Positions 33,034 through 43,597 of a DNA stretch of 64,000 nucleotides are shown piece after piece. The stretch is taken from positions 63,698,001 to 63,762,000 of the forward strand of contig NC_080588.1 in NCBI RefSeq assembly GCF_029962835.1, in the 5' to 3' direction. This DNA comes from Magnolia sinica (taxonomy: Eukaryota; Streptophyta; Magnoliopsida; Magnoliales; Magnoliaceae). The stretch's first letter is position 1, and every line of letters starts with the position of its first letter. Both the position numbers and the translations under genes were made by a program. Under the pieces are notes generated by a model, which saw only the letters and a list, made by a program, of their open reading frames with translations, had not been told where the DNA came from and searched no databases.

Positions 33034-34689
33034 GAAGATCTTCTTCTGAATACTCTGTCATCGTTTGGTTGTGCATAGGTCATTCAAGAATTTGGCATAT
33101 AAAGGTATTTGTTTTACGGTATCAAGTAGAGGAATGTTGACTTTCACTTGTTTTAACACCTCTAGAATATCCTGAGAGTTAGAGAGAGGTTTTGGTGCAA
33201 CCAACTGTTGGAGAAATGGAGCAACTGGCTTCTCTAAAAGTTTCGGTTCTAATTTTTGTGGGGCATCCCTAGATCCATCATTGTTGTCCTCTTCTGATTC
33301 TTGAGGCTTTTCGGGCCTAACCGGAAGGGTTTTATCAATAATCTTCCCACTCCTAAGAGTGGTAATGGATTTAGTGTGCTCTATCTGATTTGAAGTGTTT
33401 GGGTTGCCAACTTCATATCGTAGCTTTGGATTGGGGAGAGGTTGAGCTGGGAAGCTTCCCTTATTCTCAATTGTATTTTCAGCCTGAAGTCCTTGTAATG
33501 TTTTGTTAAGGTCTTGTAAGGTTTGTAGCATACCCTGATTGAAAAGATCTTGCTTTTCAAAATTTTTAGAATCGGATCCTCTTGAGGCTTCTCTTGTTGT
33601 TGTTGTGAAGTTTGATTAAAGAAACCTTGAGGGGTAGTAGTTTGTCCATTCCTCCAACTAAAATTTGGATGATTTTTCCAACTAGGATTGTACGTATTAG
33701 AGGTAGGTCCATTGAAAGGTCTTTGATAGTTATTTATGACATTAGCTTGTTCATTCAACACTTCTCAAAAGACAGGTATTATAGGACAATTTTCAGTTGT
33801 GTGAATGTTGCAATCACAGATGCCGTAAATCATTAACCTTATCCTTCTTTCCTTCCATGGCCTCGAATTTTCTTATGAGATTAGTCACTTTATAATTGAG
33901 ATCATCCTCTTCTTTCAAGAGATACAATCCTCCTTTCTCCTTAAATTGAGTCGGCCTAGACATGGTGTTCAAATTTGGGTAATGGTCCCATGATTGTGTT
34001 TTTTCAGCAAGGCTATCAAGGTAATCCCATACCTCATCGACATCTTTATTCATAAATTCTCTATTACACATTGTCTCGACCAATTGGCGTATGGAAGATG
34101 TCAATCCATCATAGAAAAAGTTTGTAATGTGCCACGTTTCAAAGCCGTGTTATGGGCATGAACTGACAAGATCCTTGAACCTTTCCCAACATTGGAAGAA
34201 TGTTTCATCCTCCTTTTGGGCGAAGTTCATAATTGCTTTTCTAAGGGTAATCATTTTATGATGTGGAAAAAATTTCTTTATGAACTCCCTTTGCATACCA
34301 TCCCATGTGCCAATAGATCTAAGACGTAGTGAATGTAACCACGTCTTAGCTTTCTCTTTCAAAGAAAAGGAAAAGAGTTTCAGCCTGACTGTATCCTCAG
34401 ACACGTTTGGAAAATATAAAGTGGTTATAATCTCATCAAACTCTTTCAAGTGTAGATACGGTTCTTCAGATTCAAGCCCATGAAATTTAGGAAGGAGTTG
34501 GATCACCCCTGGCTTGATATTCATGTGTCCCATATTTTCTGGAAAAACCATGCATGAGGGTGTGCTCACCCCCGTCGGTTGTAAATAATCTCATAAAGTA
34601 CGAGGCGGGGGTGCTTGATGCACCTCATTCTCATCATAGACTTCCTCAATCCCAGGTGGAGGTAGTGCTTGAGGTTGATTTGCAGCCAT
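33034..34689 (-). pseudogene. gag of the non-autonomous Athila-like element
   Basis: Starts at ATG 34689 (MAANQPQALPPP). The matrix/capsid part has PGVIQLLPKFHGLESEEPY, KLFSFSLKEKAKTWLHSL, FIKKFFPHHK and FQCWERFKDLVSSC, the retrotransposon gag domain, then EVWDYLDSLAEKTQSWDHYP. Breaks: a TGA near 34590 (the partner has Arg), a TAA near 34150 (the partner has Gln), a small deletion near 33830 that shifts the frame at the zinc knuckle, where the first Cys is also lost, and a TGA at 33058 (Arg in the partner). At least three of the four are C-to-T type changes. The region after the knuckle is Asn/Pro/Gln-rich. The partner gag at 43598 is the best guide to its original form. Confidence 0.85.
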
Positions 34690-35148
34690 AACCTCAATTT
34701 GGATTCTAAACTTAGACCTAAAAGAGAGAAATGAAATAAAAATCTAGAAAGAAAGAGAGGATTTGGAAAGAAGTTACCAGATCGGAGTCCCTAAGTTAAA
34801 AACCTGCAAAACAAACCAAAACAAGTTAGTGTTTTTTTTTTTTAAAAAAAAAAATTATAAATAATAAAAAAATCTCTAAAAATAAAAATAAAATAAAAGA
34901 AAGGGAAGATGAAATAAATTAGGAAAATTCCTAGAACAAAACCTAATCTAGAAATAAAGGGTTAGAAAATCAGAAAGATATTACCAATTTAGAAAGTATA
35001 TATCAGAATCTTACAAAACAGGAAAATTAGGTTAGTTTCTAAAAATCAAGAAATTCTAAACCTAAAATCTAAGGTTAGAAAAATCTTAATCTTAAACTAA
35101 TCCCAAAACTAATTAATTTCAGAAAATGTAACCGTCAGGCCAAAAACT
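34690..35148 (-). other. Leader and primer-binding region of the gag-protease element
   Basis: Noncoding AT-rich leader between gag and the 5' LTR. Next to the LTR the minus strand reads AGTTTTTGGCCTGACGG, where a TGGCGCC-like primer site would be expected in Athila-type elements; here it appears altered to TGGCCTG. Confidence 0.5.
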
Positions 35149-37289
35149 TGTTCACTCCCCAAGTATAGGGTTGTGATGTAGTAATAAACTCGGTGAGACC
35201 GAGGTCGAATCCCAAGGGACTAAACCTTGTATGTAATCTGAAAATAACTAGAACTAGAACTAGAAAAAGATGAAATCTAAATCAAGTAGATTTGAGGAAT
35301 AATGGTGAAATAGTAAACTAAAATATGTAGAATTCAAAGGTAGGAAACTAGGGTGCCAAGGATCCACTTGTAGAGATCAGGGAGATCTACGCTTGATTCA
35401 CGAACTCAACTGGACTTCGAGTCCCATCTTCATCCAGTTGGAAGATATGACCTAAAAATCAAATCTGAACGTCTTTTGATCTAGTTTTAGAGAGATAAGA
35501 TCGAAGTAAATTAGAATGGATTCCTTCACAAAACCATGCCCATGAGACAAAGCAAACAACAGAATTAAACCGATCTACTTCAATCTGAGAGATGTATGAA
35601 CGGTAGGAAGGGTGCCGTCATCTAACCATGCCTAGGAGACGATAGTAAACAACAGAGCTTTCTAACTTCATAATCACGAAGAGGAAAAGGATATACTCAA
35701 GCCATCACAGATCTATTGTAATTTCAGTCACAACAAACCATTAAAAACTAAAGGCATTCCTATTAATCAAACTAGAATCAACATCTGTTCATCACAGGCA
35801 TCCAAACCATAGAATCAACCCCATCATGCCACAAGCTTCACCTCTTAGCCCTAGCTAAGAGGTTAGCTAACCACAGGCATGATTAACTAATTCTCAAAAG
35901 AAAGAAAGAAAAAACTAAAATAGAAAAACTAAAGAAAAACTCTCTTTCACGTGTACACGGCCTTCATGGCTGCTCATCCAAAGATTGGATGCCTTCTCTC
36001 TCTTTATTCTCATGTTTATATGGCTTTTGGAGGTCGGCTGGGAACGTGGAGACTTCATGCAGAAGTCTCGGTTGCTGCGTAAGTCGGTGGAGAGGTGTAC
36101 GCAGCAACCAGATTTGGAAACTTCTTTCTTAAGGACCGTCTTGCGTTTGAATCAAATTTGCGGCCAATGGATGCTTCAGATGCAAGATCTAAGACGTTCA
36201 GTCGTCATAGATATGGTCAGTCCCCCCTTGGTGATCTTTTAGATGGTCTAGATGGACGGACCGACCCCTGCTATGATCGCAGAATGGCTCGGATTGGCCG
36301 GGCACGTGCGGACTACGTAAACAGAGCCCGAAATGGTCGGCGCTGGACTCTCGATGGGGCCCACTTCCATTGTTTTTTGAGAAATCTAAACCGTCCACCC
36401 GATTCCCCTAGAAATTTCGGTCGGGAATGGGTTGTTTTGGATCGATTTTGGTGTGGCCCATAGAATCTTTCTTACAGTCGTTCATTCTGTGTTTGAACAA
36501 TATTTTCCTCTGTGTGCAAGGATGGGGTTAGAAGAACTTCCTGTTTACAGTCAGTTTTACCTTGTGGAACGAATGGATGGTCCGGATTGACCACTTATCG
36601 AAAGTGGTGGCCCACAAGGATTCGTCTGCAGCCCATGTTTCGCAATAAGATTGCGAAATCCTTATTATTTTGAATTTGAGCGAGTCAGCTGTGGTTGATC
36701 GTTTGACCAGATTTGATGCACTGTGAGTGTACGTGTGCTGTGCACACACACTCGCGTAAAGTGGAACCCACCTTGCTTCTTTTGATAAATCCACATCGTC
36801 CATCTGGTTTCCCATCTAATTTAATGGGTTGAGACCAAAATTAAGGCATATACAAAGATCAAGTGGGCCCAAGATTGCTGATATGTGGGTCGATCTGTCC
36901 TTTGGGCCACTTTCACAGCGATTCAATGGCTGATTTTTGACGTGTACGGTTAATTTATGGTCTTCAGTCAACATATAGAGTTTTGAGTTGAACGAATGGT
37001 GGGAACCCTATGATCTCGCATTCTGGACGTCTTTCGGGCCACTTGAGCTTCAGTTTCTTGATTTTCTTAGATCTTTGGCATGCAAATCTGTCGATCTTGG
37101 TCTCCTGGGGTCCGTCCCATGCTTTGGTAAATTCTGAGAATTAAATCTCAGCTTTTAGAACCCTGTTTTGGTCCAAGCTCCTAAATACACCTTGCATAAA
37201 AACACGATTAAAGCAGGGCGTTAAACAGTACCATGTTCGTAAATCCAAGCAATAACTGGGGTCTAATTTGTAATATTTGACCTTCAATA
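35149..37289 (-). repeat. 5' LTR of the gag-protease element
   Basis: 2141 bp, partner of 28203-30346. It ends CCTTCAATA at 37289, so in element sense it begins TATTGAAGG. The shared hairpin is at 35842-35861. Confidence 0.9.
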
Positions 37290-37294
37290 TATTA

Positions 37295-38050
37295 CATACA
37301 CTGTCCATTTATTTTTGGGCCGTAGGCCTCATTATCTTGAGAGGCCAACTTGATGTGTATGAGGCCCATTGGTGCGGCCCGACTTGATGTATATGAAGCC
37401 CATTATGATATGTATTAGGCCCATATCATGCGGCCCATTGTGATACGTATTAGGCCCGTTGGCGTGGCCCATTTGATGCATATGAGACCCATGCGTAGGG
37501 TCCACATGTTATGTATTAAAGGCCCATGTGCAGGGCTCACCTATTGTGTATTTGAAGCCTATGGGTTGTGATCCATTGTGATATATTTGAGGCCCATGGG
37601 TAAGGCGTGATGTGATGTGTTTATGGCCTAGGTGCGGGACCACCTGTTTATATTTTTGGCCAATGTGATGGGGCCCAACTGTTTTGTACTTGAAGCCCAC
37701 GTGATGAGGCCCGACTTAATGCGTCCGAGGCCCATGGGCGCGGCCCATTGTAATATATTTCTAGCCCATTTGATAAGACCCATTGTGATATATTTGAGGC
37801 CCACGTAATGGGGCCCACCTATTATGTATTTGAGGCCCATGTGCAAGGCCTACATGTTGTGTATTTGAGGACCAGGTGCAGGGCCCACCTGTTGTGTATT
37901 CAAGGCCCGATGTGATGTGTGATTTTGCCATGATGTATGTAATGATGTTTATGTAGGCCACTTTTTGAGAGCAATGTTGGTTAAATGTCCACATTGATGG
38001 GCAATGATGGTTGAATGTCCACTTTGTGACCTTCCCTTGGGCCTTGTTAG
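37295..38050. repeat. GGCCCA-rich tandem array, about 36-40 bp units
   Basis: Tandem units on the theme GAGGCCCATGTGATGGGG, CCCATTGTGATGTATTT. It follows directly from the array interrupted at 28202 and continues, after the CGAT array, at 38505-38870. Open frames on the minus strand (Trp/Ile/His-rich) only reflect the repeat. Confidence 0.85.
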
Positions 38051-38505
38051 GCCCATTCTCATCGATTTTCTATTATCGAGGCCGATTATCGATCGATTCC
38101 GATTGTTGTGGTCGATTACCGATTATCGATCAATTTCGATTGTCGTGACCGATTATCAATTGGCGATGGAGGCTGATTATCGTGATTGATTGCCGATTCT
38201 GATCATCGAGGCCGATTATCGATCGATTTCGATTATTGTGGCCGATTGCAGATTTCTAATTATCAATCGATTCTGATTATTGTGGCCGATTGTCAATTAG
38301 CGATCGAGGCTAATTATCGTGACCGATTGCTGATTCCGATCATCGAGGCAGATTATCGATCAATTCCGATTGTTGTGGCCTATTGCCGATTCCGATTATC
38401 GATTGATTCTGATTGTCGTGGCTGATTGTGGATTAGCGATCAAGGCTGATTATCGTGATCGATTCCCGATTTTGATTGTCGAGGCCGGATATCGAGGCCG
38501 ATTGT
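38051..38505. repeat. CGAT-rich array with 136-137-bp higher-order period
   Basis: Built from short words such as GCCGATTATCGATCGATT and CGATTGTTGTGGCC, rich in the palindrome ATCGAT. A higher-order unit starting CGATNGAGGCTGATTATCG begins at 38164, 38301 and 38437, spacing 137 and 136 bp. It is embedded within the GGCCCA array, inside the solo LTR. Confidence 0.85.
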
Positions 38506-38870
38506 CGAGGCCCAATGTGATGTATATGCGACCCATATTTAAGGCCCATTGTGATGTACATTCGGCTCGTGTTTGAGGCCCAATGTGATGTATATGCAGC
38601 CCATATTTGAGGCCCATTGTAATGTGTATTCAGCTCGTGTTTAAGGCCCAATGTGATGTATATGAGGCTTATGTGATGAGGCCCATTGTGATGCATTGAG
38701 GGCTAAGCGATGGAGCCCATTGTAATGCATGTTAGGCCCATGTGAAAGGCCCATCGTGATGTATATTAAGCTCTTGAGTGAGGCCCATGGTGTTGTATAT
38801 TTGGCCCTTGTGTGAGGCCATGAGCCCACTATATGTTAGGCTCTATGTGGGCCATTCCTTGGGGGCAATG
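38506..38870. repeat. GGCCCA-rich array, second block
   Basis: Units on the theme GAGGCCCAATGTGATGTATAT and CGTGTTTGAGGCCC, including a 68-bp near-duplicate pair at about 38512 and 38580. Same family as 37295-38050. Confidence 0.85.
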
Positions 38871-39309
38871 TTAGTTAAATGTCCACATTGTCGAGGTCGA
38901 TTGTCGATGCCAGTTATTGATACCGGTTATGAGTATGTGACAGTATAGCATCATCATACATATCCATACGCATCATCTGCATGTTTGTTATGAGATGTGG
39001 TTGACTATTGCATATGTCATTGGGCAGGTTGTTATGAGACTCCCTAATAGGTGGAGATTGTCTCACATGAGCGCACGGTATGCGCAGAATTGATGCATGA
39101 CTGAATTTTATAACTCATACATCTTGCATTGTGTGTTGTGATTACTGTACGCCTTAGCGACATTATGGTCGTAGCCTCCATAGGCATATTGTGGATGGTC
39201 AGATGGGACACCAAAAATCTGTTCTAGTATCGGGTTGCCTTAGATGGCAGTGGGTGAAAATCCTTAAACCCTCTTGGTATCAGAGGACGGCCCAACATCG
39301 AGACCGAGT

Positions 39310-39310
<1 letters not shown>

Positions 39311-39349
<39 letters not shown>
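39311..39349. repeat. (AT)n microsatellite
   Basis: About 38 bp of pure alternating AT inside the 3' part of the solo LTR. The surrounding 38870-40668 is otherwise noncoding LTR sequence. Confidence 0.95.
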
Positions 39350-39352
<3 letters not shown>

Positions 39353-40673
39353 CCCATGAGGGTCGTATACCAGTAGGCCGTGTCTCTCACTGTATCGTGG
39401 TCGGTTGGGAGGGGGTGTGGCCTTACCCACCCGAGAGAGTTTGCATAGCTAGGTTGAGTTTGACCAGCTCGTGAATGGGTTCGCTATTGACATGCCGGGT
39501 AGATATTGGCTGACTACTAGCTAGGCGGATAGTGATGTATCTTCCACTTACCCAGTTATGCGCTTGATGGGGTAGCAAGCTGGTGTAGAGTATACTAGAC
39601 CCCGGTGATGATCCCAGAGATGAACAGTACTAATATAAAGACTTATTGAGCAAGAGTTGCATACTCAGTCATTCATTTATTCAATATCCACTCAGGCTGG
39701 TGGTACACAACTATTTAATACGTGTACCTACGCAATGACCAGGATTTCAGTTGGGCGCGCGACAACCTGAGATTAGGAGTTTACCACATTGAGCCTGACT
39801 ATCTAAATTTAGGTATGAGACTGGTTTGGATAGAAGTCCCTTGTGATGGACCTCATAGCCTACGATACTACGTACTATCATCCTGACTTTACACTCCAGT
39901 ATGATCATTTCATTCGCACCGCATATCGCATTACATCCACGACATATGACATTTTGAGTTGTTATATTTCTGCATTCATATGACCTAGATAAGGCTGATG
40001 GTATTAGTTGCTCTTCCGAATTGTATATTGTATTGCATCCTCGATATCTGATATCTGGTTCATTATGTTTCTGCATTACATGACTGATTTACATTACTTT
40101 CTCAGTATATGACATTGGCTTGCTATACCTTTTCATTGCATATCCTGTATGAGGTTGATGATATTTTTTTTATGGACTTGCAGTATCTTTGCTTACTCTG
40201 ATATCGTATGATTCATGCCAGTAATTCCGATATTGTATGATTAAGGCATTGTATTGAATACTTGACACTTATCTTGTGCATACACTTACACCACCCTCTA
40301 AGCTTTCTATAAGCTTATGCACGATAGATGCGTGCAGGTGACGATAGGACGCAGTCGAGCTGGGGCAGGAGCTTGCGGCAGAGCTTCTAGAGATTTTATT
40401 ATATGCACGTATTTCCTTTTCAATATTGTACTCAAATGATTATATTAGTGGATATGTGGTGATGATATTGTTCTTATGATTTGGGTATACTTGTGGTTAT
40501 GCTTCTTATGGGACAAATTCATGTTGAAAATCCTCATTGTAGGATCCCAGGATTGAAATCTGGTGTATGAGCGCTGGGAGCCGAGAATGGGGTACTACGA
40601 AGGCTGTCGGCACCGGATTCGGTGATCAGGATTCCTGTGAATCCGATTTTCGGGTTTGGGGCGTGACACATGA

Positions 40674-41108
40674 AATTTCATTGCCATCGGGTATCATTAG
40701 TCCACGTTATTTCCGATGACTCAAGCTAATAAGATATGCTAGATTTCTCTCTCCTAAATAAATTGTATGCTACACAACATGACTTTTAAAGGAGTGGTCC
40801 TATATTTTAGCTTGTTTATTTTTTAAAAAAAGAAGTTAATTGCTTACGATAAATATTTATATATATGATTAATAAAATCATAGGTACAAAAAAGAAGCCA
40901 TGTATTGAAATATAAGAGACTAATGTAATAACAAAAATATTAGTATGTATTTACCCAACCAACCTGACCAACCCAATCGAGCTCGCTTGGGTTAGGCTTG
41001 GGTTTAGAATTCCTAACACGAGGTTGGGTTAGGTTTGAGGTATAGGAACCTTGGGTTGGGCTAGGGTTGAGCACCAACCGGTCCCAACCCACCCGACTTT
41101 CGGCCCTA
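40674..41108. mobile_element. hAT-like non-autonomous element, right part
   Basis: It continues the element broken at 25977 and ends CGACTTTCGGCCCTA. With 25766-25977 it totals about 647 bp. The subterminal sequence is rich in CCAACCCAA on both sides. No transposase is encoded. Confidence 0.8.
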
Positions 41109-41317
41109 ACTGATATATGAAAGTTTGACAATAGAATACCTCATTAGTATGTTATTTACATCTCCGTGCCTTTTTCAATAAGCTACCCCATTGATTAATG
41201 TAACCATCACCTAAGTACTTTCCACGGATTTTTTAACGGATTTATGTGAAATCCACACCGACCACCAGGTGCATTAACCTATTTTAATTGCAGGTTATAA
41301 AAATCAGCATCATCCAG

Positions 41318-41375
41318 GCTCAGTTAGACCACATGATTGCAAACTATGTAGAGGGCAACGCTCACCCTCCACACT
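41318..41375. mobile_element. Foldback element, outer piece of the left arm
   Basis: GGCTCAGTTAGACCACATGA through CAACGCTCACCCTCC matches, in reverse complement, the end of the right arm near 52558-52605 (GGTGAGCATTGTC, CATGTAGGCCACCTGAGTC). It is interrupted at 41375 by the complete Athila-like element. The 200 bp between 41117 and 41317 show nothing recognisable. Confidence 0.7.
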
Positions 41376-42928
41376 TGTTCAGGGTCAAATATTGCATATC
41401 AGACCCAGTTGCTGCATAGAATTACATGCATGATACCGCTTAATGGCCTGATTTAATCATGTTTGTGATGCAGGGCGTATTCACGAGCACGGACTGGAAA
41501 GGGTACTGAAAGCATGGATTTAACAGGTCTAAAGTCACTAAGGCAAGCGACGGACCCGAGGAAACCAAGATCGACGGAGTGGATTTTCGACTCGGCCTCC
41601 ACAAAAGGTCCACCGACCTTCACAGCGACGTGTGCGGAAGCTCTGTTCCACAGCAGAGGTTGCGGTTGATTCAGGTGGGCCACCAGCGCTGATCATATTG
41701 ACGATCTGGACCGTCCATGATGTCCGGAGGGGGGATGAGACCCTCGCCAAGGTCGCCATTTGGCCCTACGTCCATGGTTGCATGTGCAAAAAAAACGACA
41801 ACTTTGTTATTTTTCTCGGCGGCGAAACATCTCTGCTGTGCGTAGAGAAAGTTTCCGGAGCTGGCTCGTCTGCGGACTCCAGCTCTCCACCGGTCCTGGC
41901 TGCGTAAGGAGTGTCTCCGCAACCTATTTCCGGTAGGACTCTACAGCAGCTCTCGGAGGACAGCTCTATAAGGAGGGTGGTTGCTGCTGCACGTCAGGGA
42001 GGGAAAAACGGGAAGACAGGCGGGGGCTTTCTGCTATCCACGGCTGGAGAGAGAGAGAGCACAGGAGCAGGGTTGCGGTTTTGGCTCTGAGGAGATCGTG
42101 TGACGGCTGGCTTGGGTTTGGGCTGGAATGTGAAGACAGGGAGAAGGAAAAAAGGAATGCTCTTATTTTCTTTTTCTTATTTTTTTACCGGCTGTTGTTT
42201 TTCCTTTTCTTCTTTCTCTTATGATGCCTAAGGTTATTAGCTTAATCATGTTGGGCTAAACCTCTTAGCTAGGGCTAAGAGGTGAAGCTTGTAGTTTGAT
42301 AGGAGGGACTTTGCTTGTGCCTATTGTTTAGACTGACTGATGTTGAATTTTGTTCAAATTAAAAGAAATACTTTCAGTTATTTTTAATGGTTTGTTGTGA
42401 CTGAAATTACAATAGATCTGCGATGGTTTTGAGTATTTCTTCCCCTTTTTATGTTTATGAAGTCAGGAAGCCCTGTTGTTCATCATTGTTCCATGGGCAT
42501 GGTAGGATGACAGTACCCTTCCTGATCTTCATACATTGTTGATTGGTTGGTAATTAGTTTAATCCTGTTGTTTGCTTTGTCTCCTGGGCATGGTTAGATG
42601 ATGGAATCCATTCTAATTCATATACCTTTCATCTCTTGAAAACCAAATCAAGTAAGTTCAGTTTGAATTCCATAATCCTTGATGCAGGCATAAGATCTCC
42701 CTGATCTCTACAAGTGGATCCTCTGAATCCCTAGTTTCCTTCCTCTGAATTCACTAAAGTTTTTATTCCACAATTATTTCTTAAATTCTATTTGGTTTAG
42801 ATTACATCTTAGTCTAGTTCTAGTTCTACTTGGTTTCAGATAACGTACAGGTATCAGTCCCTGTGGATTCGACCTCAGTCTTACCGAGTTTATTACTACA
42901 TCACAACCCTATACTTGGGGAGTGAACA
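41376..42928 (+). repeat. 5' LTR of the complete Athila-like element
   Basis: 1553 bp, TGTTCAGGGTCAAATATTGC to CTTGGGGAGTGAACA. The R/U5-like 3' half (about 42220-42928) matches the 2.1-kb LTRs of the gag-protease element; the 5' half is different. It contains a hairpin at 42262-42281 with arms CTCTTAGC and GCTAAGAG. Confidence 0.93.
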
Positions 42929-43597
42929 AGTTTTGCAACCCTCAACCAGCATTCTCTGAAATTAATTGGTTTTAGGATTAGTTTAAGATTAGGATTTCAC
43001 TAACCTTAGTTTTTTTTATTTGAGTTCAAAACTAACTTGTTTCCTATTTTATAGGATCTTGACATAAGTTTCTCAATTGGTAATTCCTTCCTAATCTCTC
43101 TACTTTTCCTATTTTTAGAAATTAGGTTATTTCTTTTCCTTTTTAGAAATTAACTTTCTATTTTAGTAACTTTCTAATTTTAACTCTTTTAAAATCTAAT
43201 TTGTTTCCTAATTTATTTTTAGAATTTTTGTTTAGAAACTAATCTTCCTATTTTGTAGGCCTTTAAGATAGAAATTTCTAATTCGGTAAGCTCCTTCCCT
43301 ACTTTCTATTTTTCAGTTCTCTTTTAATAATTTACTTTCTAGTTTAGATCTTTCCTAATTTACTTTAGAAATTTCCACTTTCTTTTAAGAATACCTTCTT
43401 TTAGAAATTAATTTACTGTTAATTTTCTTTTAAAGGATCATTCTTCTCTTTTTAGAATCTAACTTATTTTTGTTTTATTTTGCAGGTTTTTAACTTAGGA
43501 CTTCAATTTGGTAATTTCTTTCCAACTCTCTCTTTCTTTCTAGATTTTCTTTTCCTTTCTTAGGATTAGGTTTTTAATTGAGGGCTGCGAGTGTTTC
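42929..43597 (+). other. Leader of the complete Athila-like element
   Basis: T/C-rich noncoding leader between LTR and gag, starting AGTTTTGCAACCCTC where a primer site is expected. It does not show the TGGCGCC site clearly. A pyrimidine run with TTTTGCAGGTTTTT near 43475 could be a splice acceptor. Confidence 0.55.

Larger units (their letters stand above)
28203..37289 (-). mobile_element. Non-autonomous Athila-like LTR retrotransposon (gag-protease only)
   Basis: A 9.1-kb element with LTRs at 28203-30346 and 35149-37289, and TATTA duplicated at 28198-28202 and 37290-37294. In minus orientation it has leader, gag, protease and a 3' region, but no RT, RNase H or integrase. Gag and protease are closely similar to those of the complete element at 41376-51781, with the two diverging sharply after the protease. 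The LTRs look about 96-97 percent identical, so insertion was fairly recent. It would need enzymes in trans. Such gag-bearing non-autonomous LTR elements are known in plants; the C-terminal extension here is not one I recognise. Confidence 0.88.
25978..40668 (+). mobile_element. Giant solo LTR with internal satellite arrays (split by an Athila-like element)
   Basis: It starts TGTGAGACTCG at 25978 and ends GGGGCGTGACA at 40668. CATGA is present on both sides (25973-25977 and 40669-40673), and the hAT-like element resumes exactly after it. Removing the nested element and its duplication leaves about 5.6 kb. The start is GC-rich, followed by a CT-rich leader-like stretch (26270-26440), then three tandem arrays (26590-28202, 37295-38505, 38505-38870) and a 3' part with AAGCTTTCTATAAGCTT near 40300. 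The TGTGAGAC start and GCGTGACA end resemble LTR termini of plant Ty3/gypsy elements. No internal domain or second LTR is present, so it is read as a solo LTR left by unequal recombination. The lineage is not assigned. Confidence 0.75.
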
